Positions 20,901-32,029 of a stretch of DNA of 64,000 nucleotides are shown here, one piece after another. This DNA is from Paguma larvata. Its lineage: Eukaryota > Chordata > Mammalia > Carnivora > Viverridae. The stretch lies in NCBI GenBank assembly GCA_030068075.1, contig CM057825.1, forward strand, positions 124,407,239 through 124,471,238, written 5' to 3'. The notes under the pieces were generated by a model that saw nothing but the letters and a program-made list of their open reading frames with translations, did no database searches and was not told where the DNA came from. A program made the translations under genes and the position numbers. The number at the start of each line of letters is the position of its first letter. Within the stretch, counting starts at the first letter, position 1.

Positions 20901-21596
20901 GGTCAGATAGATGCTGAAGGATGAAAACAGGACACACCTGGATGAGTCAGGGGCTCACTTCTCTCCCTCATCCAGAGAACCCAACTGTTACCACTCTTTT
21001 TACCTCTCTGCTTGAGATTCAAGTTTCAGGACGGAGCGCAGGCCCCTCCTTTTGCTCTGCTTTTGTTGACCACAGTCCTGAACATGGACTTCAATGGGGA
21101 GAAAAGGAAATGAGAACTCCAAAGGGGGGCATGCTGGAATATTTTAGGAAGATGAAACTCTTCTGTGGATTAATCATGGTGCTGTACACCCACAGAACCA
21201 TATTTCACCAAGAATTTTACTGTACGCAAACTAAAAAAAAAGTGTTTAAAGCCTCAAAATTGTAAACAAGCACCACTGTAAAAAGGGGATGTTGGAATGG
21301 ATGCTGGGCAGTCAACAAGCCAGTGAGCATTGGTTACAGAAGGAGCTCCTTTATGTCACACGGGTTTGTGTGTCTTGGTGATTTTCAACAAGGATGTGGA
21401 GTTTCTATTAGACTTTGCATTACCCCTCTTCAATTTTTACTAGGTTGATGCTTGCTCTATTAGGGTGTCTTGGTTTGTGAGGGCAGATACACATCCCTGG
21501 AAGACTGTTGTCGTTGGGGTGGGGGGCTTCTAGAACATTCCTGTGGCTCATTGGATCAAATCCAGTCCTGGACTGGACACATTACAGTGACACGAT
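20901..21596. other. Unassigned sequence
   Basis: The 114-codon plus-strand frame at 20921-21265 includes ATGAAAACAGGACACACC but has no recognised domain. 21180-21250 vaguely resembles an L1 3' end. Confidence 0.35.
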
Positions 21597-21840
21597 GTGA
21601 TGGAGAGTCCTTGGACTTTTGAGGCAGACGTAGCTGGGCATAAAACCAGGCTCTCACACTCACCAGCTGTGCCGCACCAGCCAAGACACCATTCCCCCTG
21701 CAAACAGCAGCATCCGCCCAGCCTGCCCTGTAGAGCTGGTGCTTTGGGGCAAGAGACTGAGACAGGCAGTGTGCTGAGCATGGTACCTGCCACACTACAG
21801 TAAGTGCTGCACAAACGCTAGTTATACTGTTATTATGTTG
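21597..21840 (+). mobile_element. MIR SINE, diverged
   Basis: Head GATGGAGAGTCCTTGGACTT and TCACACTCACCAGCTGTGCC, and tail CAGTAAGTGCTGCACAAACG, fit MIR. The middle is poor. Confidence 0.5.
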
Positions 21841-22369
21841 ACCAGTTGTTATTAGGTTGACCAATTAGTTTATTTTATGTGAGTTTTAAAGATATGCTAT
21901 GTGATGTCAGGGGGGAGTGAGAATGGGAAATTTGATGACTTCAGGGGTTCAAGGCAGAAATTCCTGGAAGAGATTGGTGGTGTCAGCAAGACCTACAGAC
22001 CCATATGAGGTTTCTGTGTGTTTCTGCGCCCAGTTTCACTCTTCCCTGGTGGACAGTACATCTGGAAGACGGTAATTCCCAGAGCAAAGATGAGGATAAC
22101 ACAGGATGTCTGCAAAAGGGTTGACTATTTCAAGGGAAAACTGGCAATACTTCCTTAAAAACCAACCAAGCAACCACATGAACTCAGGTAAATAATGTTT
22201 CTTCCATGGCTTCTCAGTTTACCCATCTGTAAACTGAGAGAATGGGCCCCTTTCCCACTTTGAACCAAGCACTGATTGAAGAACAGGTAGAGGCATTTGA
22301 TGGTCCTCAAAATAGAGCTTTCTTCTCACACGTCTGCTTTAGGGAACACATAAAAAAACCATAGTAACA
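21841..22369. other. Unassigned sequence
   Basis: Nothing firm. CAGTTTACCCATCTGTAAAC at about 22217 is a short MIR-like core on the plus strand. Confidence 0.4.
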
Positions 22370-22750
22370 AATTATAATGCACTGTGAAGGAAAAGCATGG
22401 GGGCAGCCCAGAACAAATCTGGATTAGACATAGGAGCCAGGGAAATACCATTTAAGGTCTGATCGGGAAGAGTACCTGGAAGTGAGGCCGTTCCAGCTGA
22501 GAGATCAGCATATGCAAAGGTCCTGTGGCAAGATGGAGAACAGCATGTTTGAGAAACTGAAAGAATGTCAGTGTGGCTGGAGGGTAGCGAGGGAGGGAAA
22601 GCAGGTAAGGCCACCCTGCATCGGGCCTATGGAACCCAGTAAAGATTGTTCATTTTGTCCCAGGATCAAAGGGTTTTAAGCAGGAGGGTGACAGCAGCAG
22701 TTTTGCAGAAGCTTGGTCTGGCTGCAGTGTGGAGAATGAATCGGATGTCT
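22370..22750 (-). mobile_element. L2 LINE fragment
   Basis: GAAGTGAGGCCGTTCCAGCT, CATATGCAAAGGTCCTGTGG, AATGTCAGTGTGGCTGGAGG and GTCTGGCTGCAGTGTGGAGA are reverse L2 in order. Confidence 0.7.
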
Positions 22751-23540
22751 CCTTTTTGGAAAAGACTGCATCATAACCCTCTCTCTGCAAGTCTACCCTC
22801 CCACTTACAGCAACTTTGTAGGATAAAGAGGAATAGCCTAATGGCAGGAGGGGGGTGGGTAGTAGCTCCAACAAGGAAGACAGGGCATTTGTGAGCTAAG
22901 TGGAGGATGGGTATAATTAAAAGGAAAAGGTACAAAGACCTAGCTTGGTTCCTTCTGCCAGTAATGATTATACCACACATCCTTGCTTTAATATCGACTT
23001 GGTAGGAAAGGTATATTGGTCCCCAGCTTGAGTTCTCAGCCCAGGGGCAGTACGAGAATGTGAGAAGCAAATACCATCTCTGGGAGATAAAAATCGTTAT
23101 GTCTCTGGTCCCTTGACATGAATTGGCTTTATCTAGCTGCCAGATAAAATCCCAGTGCAACCATTAATTTGTAGTGGCCTTGGCTGATGGGTGAAGGTAT
23201 TATTTTGTAGCTTAAAACCTCAGCAGCTATGTCCTTCCTCTTCCAAAGTGGTAATTAGACCCAGTTAGATGTGACCCTCGCCAGCTGAGTTGTGCTCAGT
23301 ACTGTTGAATTGTGCTGGGGAAGCCTCTTTAATCAGAGACAATGATGATGAAATTTTTGCAGGATGAAAGTCCCGTCTTGTAGAGAAAGGATGTGTATCG
23401 GGAGAGCGTATGGAGAGGCTAGAACTGTCCTAGTTATGAGTCATTCGTCCAACAGGTATTTGTTGAGCACTGTTCTGGACATTCTTGGTTTCCCACCCAG
23501 ATCCCCCTGAAGAGGTCAAGGCACCCGCCGCCCAGTTGCT
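22751..23540. other. Unassigned sequence, possibly conserved block
   Basis: No repeat recognised from about 22960 to 23440. The block has GATA-like and homeobox-like cores (TTTATCTAGC, CCATTAATTTG, GGTAATTAGACC). The minus-strand frame at 22771-23160 partly overlaps L2-adjacent sequence and is not supported as a gene. Confidence 0.35.
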
Positions 23541-23544
23541 GTGA

Positions 23545-23894
23545 GCATAGGCTGCTCCTCTTTGAGCTCGCTGAGCCCTGCGGATGGTGTCCGGAAATGC
23601 CTGGGAGGTTATGCCCGCACCCGCTCTCAGGGCATCCCACTGCCCGTAGAGAGTGTATCCAAAAGGCTGGCCCCACGACTCAAGTTGGCTAGCGCTGTGA
23701 TGTCACCCATGTGCCAGAGCTCCCCCTGGGATCAGAATGCGGCTAGGCTTCTGATGAGCCCATATCCACCTGCCCGCTTCTGCTCCCCTGTCTCCCTTCC
23801 ATCACTCCCTTCCTCCTGAGAACACTCCCTTAATAAATCATGGCATAAGAATCCCTGTTTGAGGCTTTGTTTCTTAGGAGCCTGATCTAGGACA
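23545..23894 (+). mobile_element. Possible ancient LTR 3' part
   Basis: The end CACTCCCTTAATAAATCATG, then TGAGGCTTTGTTTCTTAGGA and CCTGATCTAGGACA, resembles an old LTR R/U5 with its AATAAA signal. Family not assigned. The 92-codon frame inside it is probably chance. Confidence 0.4.
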
Positions 23895-24789
23895 TGTACC
23901 CATTGTGTGCCATGCCCCGGAGGTAGATGTTAAATGAGATGGGCAAAGCCTCTCCCCTACTGCCCTCAGCCTTCCAGGGAGTCTGATTTTCCATGCCTTT
24001 ATCTCGTAATTTTGATAAGTCAAGTCTCTTAAGCTCTGCCAGCTCTAAATTTCCCATCAGTCAATTGATGGTAACAGCACTTCCCTTGCCTAAAAGGACC
24101 AAGTCACAGCAGTGCAAGGATGGTCTTAGTTCCCTCTAGAGTCCCTCAGCTTCCCTTCCTCATAACCACTTCTAGACAAGAGTCCTGTCTTCTACTTCCA
24201 GCTAGATTTCTGCTCCTATATCTAGAAATTCTGGATTCTCCACTGAGTCTTTAGAACCACAGATAGAAGGAATATGGAATTTCGTTTTGCTCTGTTCCAC
24301 CTTGGTGCTTGTTGAATGAATGAATGATAGTATGACTAACAGCCGCACTATCATGAAAGTCCTACATATCAAGCCCTTACTGTGTACCAGTTAAGATAAG
24401 CGCTTCATTGACCCCTTTTGTAGAGAAAGAAATAGAGGCCATGAAATACCAAGAAATACTGAATACGAGAGCAATCTGAAAACGATGTAAAAACACATAT
24501 ACAGAGGTAAAATGTGAAATGAATAGGCTTTGGGAAGACAGATTAAGTCACAGCACTGACTTTCCCCAAGAAAATTGCCGGGAGGAATTTTTGTTGAAAT
24601 ATTTTTCTGTGATTTTTCCCTTTGTTCATTTCATGTGTAGACGACTCCTCTAACCCATTGCTCAAAGTCATGCATGTTGTTTTTGAACCTTTAGACCAAA
24701 CACTTACAGATGATTCCCCTCAGGGTAGAAAAAAGGAAGAAAGAAAAAAGAAAATCATGGCCACCTGCTATTATAAAAGGAGACTTTAT
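23895..24789. other. Unassigned sequence
   Basis: Only a weak reverse MIR core near 24370-24450 (CCTTACTGTGTACCAGTTAA) is visible. Confidence 0.4.
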
Positions 24790-24969
24790 TATTATTATTT
24801 TTTTTTTTTTGAGAGAGAGAGAGAGAACCAGCAGGGGAGGAACGGAGGATCCAAAGCGGGCTCTGTGCTGGCAGCAGAGCGCCTGATGTGGGGCTCACAT
24901 TCATGAACCGTGAGATCCCAGCCTGAGCTGAAGTTGGACGCTTAACCGACTGAGCCACCCAGGCGCCCC
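24790..24969 (-). mobile_element. CAN SINE, felid type
   Basis: Long T tail, GGGCTCTGTGCTGGCAGCAG, CCGACTGAGCCACCCAGGCG head. Flanks AAAAGGAGACTTTAT and AAAAGGACACTTAAT are a TSD with mismatches. Confidence 0.93.
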
Positions 24970-25204
24970 AGAAAAGGACACTTAATCATAGTTTTACTGT
25001 GGATCTGTCCTACTGCTTGGGTTCGAGTGAAGGGGAGATACTGCCAATACCTCATTTGTTTGGTCATGAAACTTGGGTAGAACTTTAGTATAAGGCGTTC
25101 TATACATATAGCTAGACCAGAGTCTCTGATATTATGATCTCTGGTTTTATTCATCCTTACTACAGGACAGGAAAATGTTAGTTTGGTTTAGTGATTTTTC
25201 TTGC

Positions 25205-25660
25205 AGGTTCTGGAATCAAAGACACTTGGTGGGATTCTCGACTCTACCATTTACTGTGTGAATTTGAACAAGTTATGAATTTTTTTGAAATCAGCATCCT
25301 CGTCTCTAAAACGGAGACAGCAACAACTACTTCCTACAATAGCTGTGAAGATTGAGATCATGTGTTTTAAGCACTTATCATGGGGCACTAGGGTGGCTCA
25401 GTTGGTTGAGCGTCTGACTTCGTGTCTTCGGCTCAGGCATGATCTCGTGGTCTGTGAGTTCAAGCCCCCATTCTGCTGACAGCTAGGGGCCTGAAGCCTG
25501 CTTCAGATTCTGTGACTCCCTCTCTCTCTGCCGCTCCCCTGCTTGTGCTCTCTCTCTCTCTGTCTCTCTCTCTCTCTCTCAAAAATAAATTCACATTAAA
25601 AAAAAAAAAAGACTTGTTAAAGCACTTACCACAATAGAGCTGCCTCAGTAAAATGTAGCT
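25205..25660 (+). mobile_element. MIR SINE split by a CAN SINE
   Basis: GCAGGTTCTGGAATCAAAGA, CTCTACCATTTACTGTGTGA and CTCGTCTCTAAAACGGAGAC form the left part. AAGCACTTACCACAATAGAG resumes after the SINE. Confidence 0.72.
25381..25613 (+). mobile_element. CAN SINE, felid type, inserted in MIR
   Basis: Head GGGGCACTAGGGTGGCTCAG, long (CT)n tract and poly-A tail. TSDs GTTTTAAGCACTTATCA (25364-25380) and GTTAAAGCACTTACCA (25616-25631). Confidence 0.94.
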
Positions 25661-26227
25661 TCTAATATCCAGACCATCTTCTTCTGAAAAGGATTTGATG
25701 CTTGTCAAAAATGAATACTCTCGGATGAAATGGGGCTCTACCATGACCCCAACACCTCTGTGTGGGCAGCCATCAGTTTCTTAAGTCATCATTTCCATTG
25801 CCTGGACTCTGTTACATAGTGATGGAATTCCTCATTGTGAGCCTTCATTTCCCTGCTTTGAATGGAGGAAGACGAAGGCTCACTTTTGGTGAAAAGATGA
25901 GTCTGATTTCTGAAAGAAGTGTAGTTCGGCTGTATTCGCAATCTCAGATACCGCCTGGTGGAGCCTAGTAAACCTCATGTAGCTAGAAACCTAGAATAAA
26001 ATGGTATTTGTTTAAATTAGAATGAGGTCAAAACAAAAGAAGCGATTTCACTCATAGGGCAGGACCTGTGTGGGCTTTTTACTCCAACCAGTGGTACAGG
26101 CTGTAAATGTACATATAAATAAAACTAGGTAAGCTCAAAAATGATTGATTTTTAAAAAGAATTATTTACAAATTTGGGTTTGAGTGAGAACGTGATCCCA
26201 TTGTTTTGCTTTGTCAAATAAAACCAT
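25661..26227. other. Unassigned sequence
   Basis: No repeat or exon recognised. Confidence 0.4.
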
Positions 26228-26402
26228 CTATTCTGGGATGATGGGAGATTTTATGTATTCACTGTCCGGGTGGTGGCCACACGGCCACTTGTGACTACTG
26301 AGCACGTTGAATGTGGCTAGTGTGACTGGGAATTTTGGCTTTTCTGTTATTTAAATTTAACAGCTGAATGTGGCCTGTGGCTCTTGTGTTGGACAGCACC
26401 GT
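26228..26402. mobile_element. hAT-type short DNA element
   Basis: ATTCTGGGATGATGGGAGAT, GGCCACACGGCCACTTGTGA, GCACGTTGAATGTGGCTAGT, TTATTTAAATTTAACAGCTG and GTTGGACAGCACC follow a common palindromic mammalian hAT MITE in order. Confidence 0.65.
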
Positions 26403-26687
26403 TCTAGATCTCTGGTCTCGTCTTCTGTGGCTTTTCCAACACTTGAAGTTTGGACATTACAAGTCCTCAGTGAATCTCAAGATATCTTTATATCTTGGGA
26501 TTAAGCATAACTAAAGTAATGCCGATAGCTGGATTTATGGGTGTTTTTGTTTTTGTTTTTGTTTTTTTTGCTTTTTTTTTGCATACTGCTTTACAGTTTA
26601 TTGGACACTTGCAAATACATGTTCTTATCTGGTCGTCATCACGGCAGTCCTGATGTGCAGGTGCAAATACATAACTATTCATATCGT

Positions 26688-26960
26688 TCTTCTGGTTGCA
26701 AGTAACAGAAACCCATCAAAGTAGCTTAAGAACACAGGTGGATTTATTGTAACAAAACGTGGGTGTCTCATGGGACTCACAGGCAGAAAGTACAACTGGA
26801 GCTCGGAAGGGTAGGCAGGGACCAAGGCAGTCTCTCCCCTGCCTTTCTCTTGCTCATGTTCACCGCCTGTGTTTCTCTTTTGGCACCGCACTCGATTCCC
26901 TCTCAGCAATGTTGTGGCTAAAGATGCTCAACTGAGTGGAAGTTCCAGATTGCTCTGATT
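26688..26960 (-). mobile_element. Ancient LTR (same family as 50695-51105)
   Basis: TCTGGTTGCAAGTAACAGAA, ACCCATCAAAGTAGCTTAAG and GGTGGATTTATTGTAAC are the reverse of the 3' end seen on the plus strand near 51060 and 61290. Class III LTR by recollection. Confidence 0.5.
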
Positions 26961-27269
26961 TAAGGGCCAACAGAGGTGCCTAGTGTTTCTGAGTTTCAGC
27001 TCCCCAGTGGGGTGAATCGGCACAGTTCAGATCAGGTATCGGTACGTGGTTTGCCTGGTGGGTTGGCCCCACTTTGGTTCTGGAAAGCTTTCCTGAGAGC
27101 AGAGGCATGTGAGGTGGGAAGTCCCTTCCAGATGACAGAAAAGGAACCTGGGGATGTTGTGAGGCAGAGTGGCGTCGCTTCTCCTCTAGGCTCCGGGGGG
27201 CACAGCTGACTGAGCCTGCTTGGCCCTCTGCCCGGAGGTCTTCAGGCACCTCCAACTAAGGTGTTAGAA

Positions 27270-28185
27270 GAAGGTTCTTTTTTCTCTCCTTCACGTCCAT
27301 TCATCTCCCATTCCTTTCCATCTCAGCAAGTGGCACCCTCATGCGCAGACTTTCTGGAGGTAGAATTCTAGCGTTCATTTCCAGTTCCTCACCATTCAGC
27401 TCATCTCTAAGACATGTCCTCTCAACCTCCAAAATAGACCTGAAAATTTCCCATTTCTCTTCATCCTTACCATCCCTGTCCTGGTCTAGGTCACCGTGTT
27501 AGTTTTCTATTACTGCCTAACAAATCACCCCCGAACTTGGCAGCTTCAAACAGCACAGAGTGTCCGAGGGTCAAGAGTCTGGGAATAGGTCAGCTGGGTC
27601 CTCAGGTTCTCTCACCGGCTGCAGTAGAGGTGTCTGCTAGGGCTCCGGTCATCTCAGCAAGGGCGTGGGGAGGAACCCCTTCCCAGCTCATATGATTGTT
27701 GGCAGGGTCCAATTCCTTCAGAGTTGTTGGGCCGATGCCTCAGTTCCTAGCTGGCTGTTGGCCAGAGGCTGCCCTCAACTCCTCGCTTTGAGGGCTCTCT
27801 CCATAGAATGGCTGACAATATGGCAGCTTGTTTCGTCAAAGCAAGCATGCAAGGGGAGAGAGAGAGAATGAATAATGTTGAACCTTATCAGCCCCGTCCA
27901 CAGATTTAGAGGAGCCAATAATTTCTTAGTCTTGTTTGGGCCGATTTGAGTTGACTTTATGTGGCTTACAGCCAAGTACTCCTCCCCCACGGCTCCCTAT
28001 TCTTTTAGAGTAAAATCTCAAGTCCTTATGTTGGCAAACAAGAACCTACATGAACTGGCCTCTTTACTCAGTGACTGCATCTCCTGTCCTCATCATGAGT
28101 CACTCTGCTCCCTCCATGCTAGTCTCCTTGCTGTCCCTCAGACATGTCAGTCCTTATTCCATACGGGTCCTTTCAGACTTTGGGT
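27270..28185 (+). mobile_element. L2 LINE, split by an MLT1 LTR
   Basis: The left part (27270-27496) has CATTTCTCTTCATCCTTACC and GTCCTGGTCTAGGTCACCG. The right part (27956-28185) resumes with CACGGCTCCCTATTCTTTTA, GAACCTACATGAACTGGCCT and CCTCATCATGAGTCACTCTG. Order and orientation agree with one broken L2. Confidence 0.65.
27497..27955 (-). mobile_element. MaLR LTR (MLT1-type), inserted in L2
   Basis: TGTTAGTTTTCTATTACTGC, AACAAATCACCCCCGAACTT, GTCAGCTGGGTCCTCAGGTT and GCCTCAGTTCCTAGCTGGCT are reverse MLT1 motifs. The right boundary is approximate. Confidence 0.65.
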
Positions 28186-28258
28186 GGGGCCTGGGCACTG
28201 GTATTTTGTTTTTAAATAGCCACTGATTCTAATGTGCGTCTAGGGCTGAGAATCGCCC
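28165..28258 (+). mobile_element. MER5-type hAT fragment
   Basis: GGTGGGGCCTGGGCACTGGT, CTGATTCTAATGTGCGTCTA and GGGCTGAGAATCGCC match the end of an MER5-like element. Confidence 0.55.
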
Positions 28259-28377
28259 CTTCAGGTTAATAAAGAAGACCGTTGACTGTTATTAGGACAG
28301 GCACTATTAAGAATTTAGTAAAGTTCATATATAATTTTGTCTCTATCAGCAAAGAATTCACTTCTTTCCAATTTTAT

Positions 28378-28406
28378 TTATTTATTCTTATTTTTTAGAA
28401 TGAGAA

Positions 28407-28444
<38 letters not shown>

Positions 28445-28465
28445 GGCCGGAGCTGGGGAGGAACA

Positions 28466-28508
<43 letters not shown>

Positions 28509-28633
28509 ACCCCAAGTAGGCTCCATGCCATGTGGAGCCGCACACAGGCCCAGTCTCACAAACTGTGAGATCATGACCTGAGCTGAAATCAAGAAGTTGG
28601 ACACTTGACTGAATGAGCCACACGGTGTGTCCC
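28378..28633 (-). mobile_element. CAN SINE with expanded (GA)n tracts
   Basis: Head GAATGAGCCACACGGTGTGT is diverged. Two GA-rich tracts (about 28395-28444 and 28469-28503) represent the expanded CT-rich region. TSDs TTTCCAATTTTAT (28365-28377) and TTTCCAATTTCAT (28636-28648). Confidence 0.9.
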
Positions 28634-28648
28634 TGTTTCCAATTTCAT

Positions 28649-29062
28649 CTAAAAATAGGAAATCACTTGCCTATACAATTTAAAATTTGTTTTAAGAGTC
28701 CCCAGGACTCTGTTAATTTATTATAGTCCAGAGATTAAAAAAATGTGTTCTAGGAAACTATATTTGTTCAAATATTTGTTGTCGAAAAGACTTTTCATCC
28801 TCCTAAGGTCATAAACTAAATTTGTCACAGGAGGTTGATTTTGTGCTTTTAGCTTGTGATCATTAAACTACTTTTCAACTCTACCAGCTAAGATACTATT
28901 TGGTATTCAAATTAATTCTCCTTTACAAAAATGCTATTTTGCAAACAACTAAGTGACTCTAATGGATTACCTTTAAAATATGATGCAAAATCTCTCTTTT
29001 CTCTGCATCAATAATTTTCAAGAATCCCTCCCCCCCATTCATTACATGTATGCCAGAAAGAA
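28649..29062. other. Unassigned sequence, AT-rich
   Basis: No repeat or exon recognised. Confidence 0.4.
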
Positions 29063-29100
29063 CCTCAGTCTTGATTTTTTGTTTTAAGATTTTATTTTAT

Positions 29101-29237
29101 GGGTGCCTGGGTGGCTCAATCAGTTAAGTATCTGGTTCTTGATCTCAGCTCAGGTCTTGATCTCAGGGTTGTAAGTTCAAGCCCTGCATTGGGCTCCATA
29201 CTGGATGTGAAGCGTACTTAAAAAAAAAAAAAAAAAG
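29101..29237 (+). mobile_element. CAN SINE (short-tail type), nested
   Basis: GGGTGCCTGGGTGGCTCAAT head, TCTCAGGGTTGTAAGTTCAA, GCATTGGGCTCCATACTGGA, then a pure A tail. It lacks the CT-rich region. Confidence 0.92.
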
Positions 29238-29354
29238 TCTTTCCTTCTCTTCTTTTCTTTCTTTCTTCCTTTCTTTTTTTCTTTTCTTTTCTCTTCTCTT
29301 CTCTTCTTTCCTTTCCTTTCCTTTCCTTTCCTTTTCTTTTCTTTCTTTTCTTTC
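29238..29354 (+). repeat. (CTTT/CTTTC)n polypyrimidine tract
   Basis: About 115 bases of C and T between the plus-strand and minus-strand SINEs. It is the expanded tail of the inner minus-strand element. Confidence 0.95.
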
Positions 29355-29525
29355 AAAGAGAGTGCAAGTGGTGGAGGGGCATAGAGAGAGAGATAAAGAG
29401 AATCTTAAGCAGTTCCATGCTCATTGTGAAGCCTGATACGGAGCTTGATCTCACAACGCTGAGATTATAACCTGCGCCGAAATCAAAAGTCAGATGCTTC
29501 ATGGACTGAGCCACCCAGGTGCCCC
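29355..29525 (-). mobile_element. CAN SINE, nested, tail-to-tail with 29101-29237
   Basis: AGAGAGTGCAAGTGGTGGAG, TCATTGTGAAGCCTGATACG and CTGAGCCACCCAGGTGCCCC. The sequences outside the pair, TTAAGATTTTATTTTA (29084-29099) and TAAAGGTTTTATTTTTA (29526-29542), look like one shared TSD. Confidence 0.9.
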
Positions 29526-29659
29526 TAAAGGTTTTATTTTTAAGTCAGGCTTGAACTCATAGCCCCAAGATCATGAATCACATGCTCTACCAACCAAGCC
29601 AGCCAGGTGCCCTCAGTCTTGATTTTCGATGGCTTCCTGGTTCAAGTTTCTCAGGAGGC

Positions 29660-29985
29660 CAAGTTTGTCTTAGAACTAGCCAGCTATCTAAAACATCCTC
29701 ATGTGACCTCTGCACATGGTTCTCCACATGGGCAGGTTGGACTTCCTCACAACATGGTGGCTGGGGTCCAAGACTGTGCATCCCAAGAAAGCAAGGGGGA
29801 AATGCCTATAGTTTTTATGCTCTATCCCTGGAGGTCAAATAGCATCTTTTCTGCTATAGTCTATTGACTGAGGCAGTTGCTAAGGTCCGAGGGAGTGGGA
29901 CATAGAGCATATCAAGGTCATGGTATGAGAACATGTGGCGTGGGAGCTATCGCCATGGCCATCTTTGGAAAAAGTCTGTAACAGG
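29660..29985 (-). mobile_element. MaLR LTR (MLT1-type), partial
   Basis: ACATGGGCAGGTTGGACTTC, CCTCACAACATGGTGGCTGG and GCCATGGCCATCTTTGG fit the reverse of an MLT1 LTR. Highly diverged. Confidence 0.5.
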
Positions 29986-30150
29986 GACCTTGCACTGGGT
30001 TGGGCCCATGACAGGTATCCAGTAGATTCTTATTGAATTAAGTGGAATTTATGCTCATCAACAAATTATACATAGGTCTACTCCTTTGTTCTTGAGTCTA
30101 CTTTCTCCCTCAGAAGTGACTTTTTTTCTGGGCATAATTCTGAAGCTTTT

Positions 30151-30375
30151 TTTTTTTTATTAAAAATTTTTTTAAAAATATTTATTTATTTTTGAGAGAA
30201 AGAGACAGAGTGTGAGCAGGAGAGAAGCAGAGAGAGGGAGACACAGAATCTGAAGCCGGCTCCAGGCTCTGAGCTGTCAGCACAGAGCCCGACGCAGGGC
30301 TTGAACTCATGAACCACGAGATCATGACCTGAGCCAAAGTCGGACACTCAACCGACTGAGCCACCCAGGCGCCCC
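30151..30375 (-). mobile_element. CAN SINE, felid type, full length
   Basis: Tail TTATTAAAAATTTTTTTA, body GAGCTGTCAGCACAGAGCCC, head GAGCCACCCAGGCGCCCC. Flanks TGAAGCTTTTTT and TAAAGCTTTGTT suggest a TSD. Confidence 0.95.
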
Positions 30376-30409
30376 TAAAGCTTTGTTCTTTAACCCTAAC
30401 TTAGAACTG

Positions 30410-30595
30410 CTTTCTGCAGTTTCCTAGCTGTGTAGTCGTAGACAAGTCACTTTGCCTTTCTGAGCCTCAGTTGTCGTACTCCTAAAATAGGGGAAAGTGT
30501 TTGTTCCCACTCTATAAAGTTATTTGGGAAATTCAGTGGGCTAAGGCATAAAGAATGCTCATTACAGGCTGGGGGTGAGGGTTCCATAAATGATA
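30410..30595 (+). mobile_element. MIR SINE
   Basis: TTCCTAGCTGTGTAGTCGTA, AGTCACTTTGCCTTTCTGAG, CCTCAGTTGTCGTACTCCTA follow MIR. Confidence 0.8.
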
Positions 30596-31311
30596 CATAT
30601 TTTTATTGCTCTCGTGATGACCCAAATATAATCCCCATTTTCTTATGCTTTCCAGGATCCAGTCTGAACCTTAAAGATTAGGGCCAGATCCTATTTGAGA
30701 AGAAATGGCAGAAATCAGAACTCCTTTCCTTTTATTTCCCATTTCTTTCTGTTTCTCTTACTAAGATTTCCTGTCCTGCAGATAACTTCCTGTGTACCTG
30801 CGGAGAACCCTGACGGGTCATGGTGGATGCTACTGTCCGAAAACGATAAAAAATAATAAAAGCTCCGATCTCAGGGAAGTTTCCATGGTCCTAAAGTCAA
30901 AACTTGCGATCTTGTCTGGTGCTGGAATTATCCTCAATTAGAATCCCAGCCTCCCTGCTGCTGTTGCTTGTTGCTGTAATTATTCTGTCGTCATTAATTC
31001 AATGAAGCCTGTTAACCCACATCAGATAGTGTATTTATCTACAATGTGTGTTACCTGCTTCTCTAGACAAGGCAGCTGTCATACTTCAAGCCTGCCATCT
31101 TTTTGTCTTTCTATCGAGACATATTGTCAGCTTGCTAGTGTTCCATGTATATTATAGAATCCTCATGCATGTTCTTGTAACTTCCCAAAAACCAGTGGCT
31201 GGCCGGCCTGGTCAGGACCCACACTTAAGGGTAAGGTGCTCCATCCTGCGGTTCTGGGGGAAAATTTTCCCCCTCTGCCTTCCCCACCCCCCATCCTTCC
31301 TTCCTTCTCGA
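30596..31311. other. Unassigned sequence, possibly conserved block
   Basis: No repeat recognised. 30950-31045 contains TGCTGTAATTATTCTGTCGT and CATTAATTCAATGAAGCC, which look like unconstrained homeobox-rich DNA or a conserved non-coding element. Confidence 0.35.
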
Positions 31312-31548
31312 GGCTGAGAGCATGGGTTCTGGAAGCCAGCTGCCCGTGGTTGAATCTCGGCTCTGCGGGCTGACTGTGCAGACTTGCTTAGTCTCCCTGA
31401 GCCTCTGTTGCCTCACCTGTGAAATGCTGTAATAGTGGTACCCATGTGCAGTGCGGATTTTAAATGCGTCAGCATGCATGAAGCACTTTCAACCACTGCC
31501 TGGCTCGCGGTCAGCGCACAGTAACATCGCTGTTGCTGTTATTATCCC
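31312..31548 (+). mobile_element. MIR SINE, nearly complete
   Basis: GAGCATGGGTTCTGGAAGCC, GGTTGAATCTCGGCTCTGCG, GCCTCTGTTGCCTCACCTGT and CACAGTAACATCGCTGTTGC span the MIR from head to tail. Confidence 0.85.
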
Positions 31549-31567
31549 TCCCGTTTTTCTTCCTTCC

Positions 31568-31926
31568 TGTCTTAGCTCAGGCTGCCGCTAAAACATACTA
31601 CAGGCTGGGGGACTTAAACAATAGATCTTTATTTCTCACAGCTCTGGAGGCCGGATGCCCAAGATCAGGCCGCCCGCACGGTCAGGTTCTTGTGAGAGCC
31701 GTCTTCCAGGTCGCAGACTGCTGTTTTCTCCTCGTGTCCTCGCAGGGTGGAGACAGAGCTAGCTAGCTCTCTGGGGTCTCTTGTAAACGGGCATGGCTCC
31801 CATTCACGAGGGCTCCACCCTTCACGACCTAATCCCCCCAAAGACCCCACCTCCTCATACCATCACTTGGGGGTTAGGATTTCAGTATAGGAATTTTGAG
31901 GAGATACAAACATTCAGTTCTTAACA
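31568..31926 (-). mobile_element. MaLR LTR (MST-type)
   Basis: GTCTTAGCTCAGGCTGCCGC, CTTTATTTCTCACAGCTCTG, GAGGCCGGATGCCCAAGATC, CTCCTCATACCATCACTTGG and a terminal CATTCAGTTCTTAACA are the reverse of an MST-type LTR. Confidence 0.78.
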
Positions 31927-32029
31927 GCCTCCTTCCAAAGGCTTTCTTCGCCTTTTGTAAGCATGTCTAATGTGGCAGGTGCTCAACTCCATTCTGGGCT
32001 GAACTAATCCCTTGTGGCACCTCCACGGA

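Larger units (their letters stand above)
29081..29612 (-). mobile_element. CAN SINE (older type), outer member of a nested trio
   Basis: The right part (29541-29612) has TAAGTCAGGCTTGAACTCAT and AAGCCAGCCAGGTGCCC, the reverse SINE head. Its tail lies at 29081-29100. A perfect 16-bp TSD CCTCAGTCTTGATTTT flanks it at 29063-29078 and 29611-29626. Two further SINEs and a pyrimidine tract lie inside it. Confidence 0.85.
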
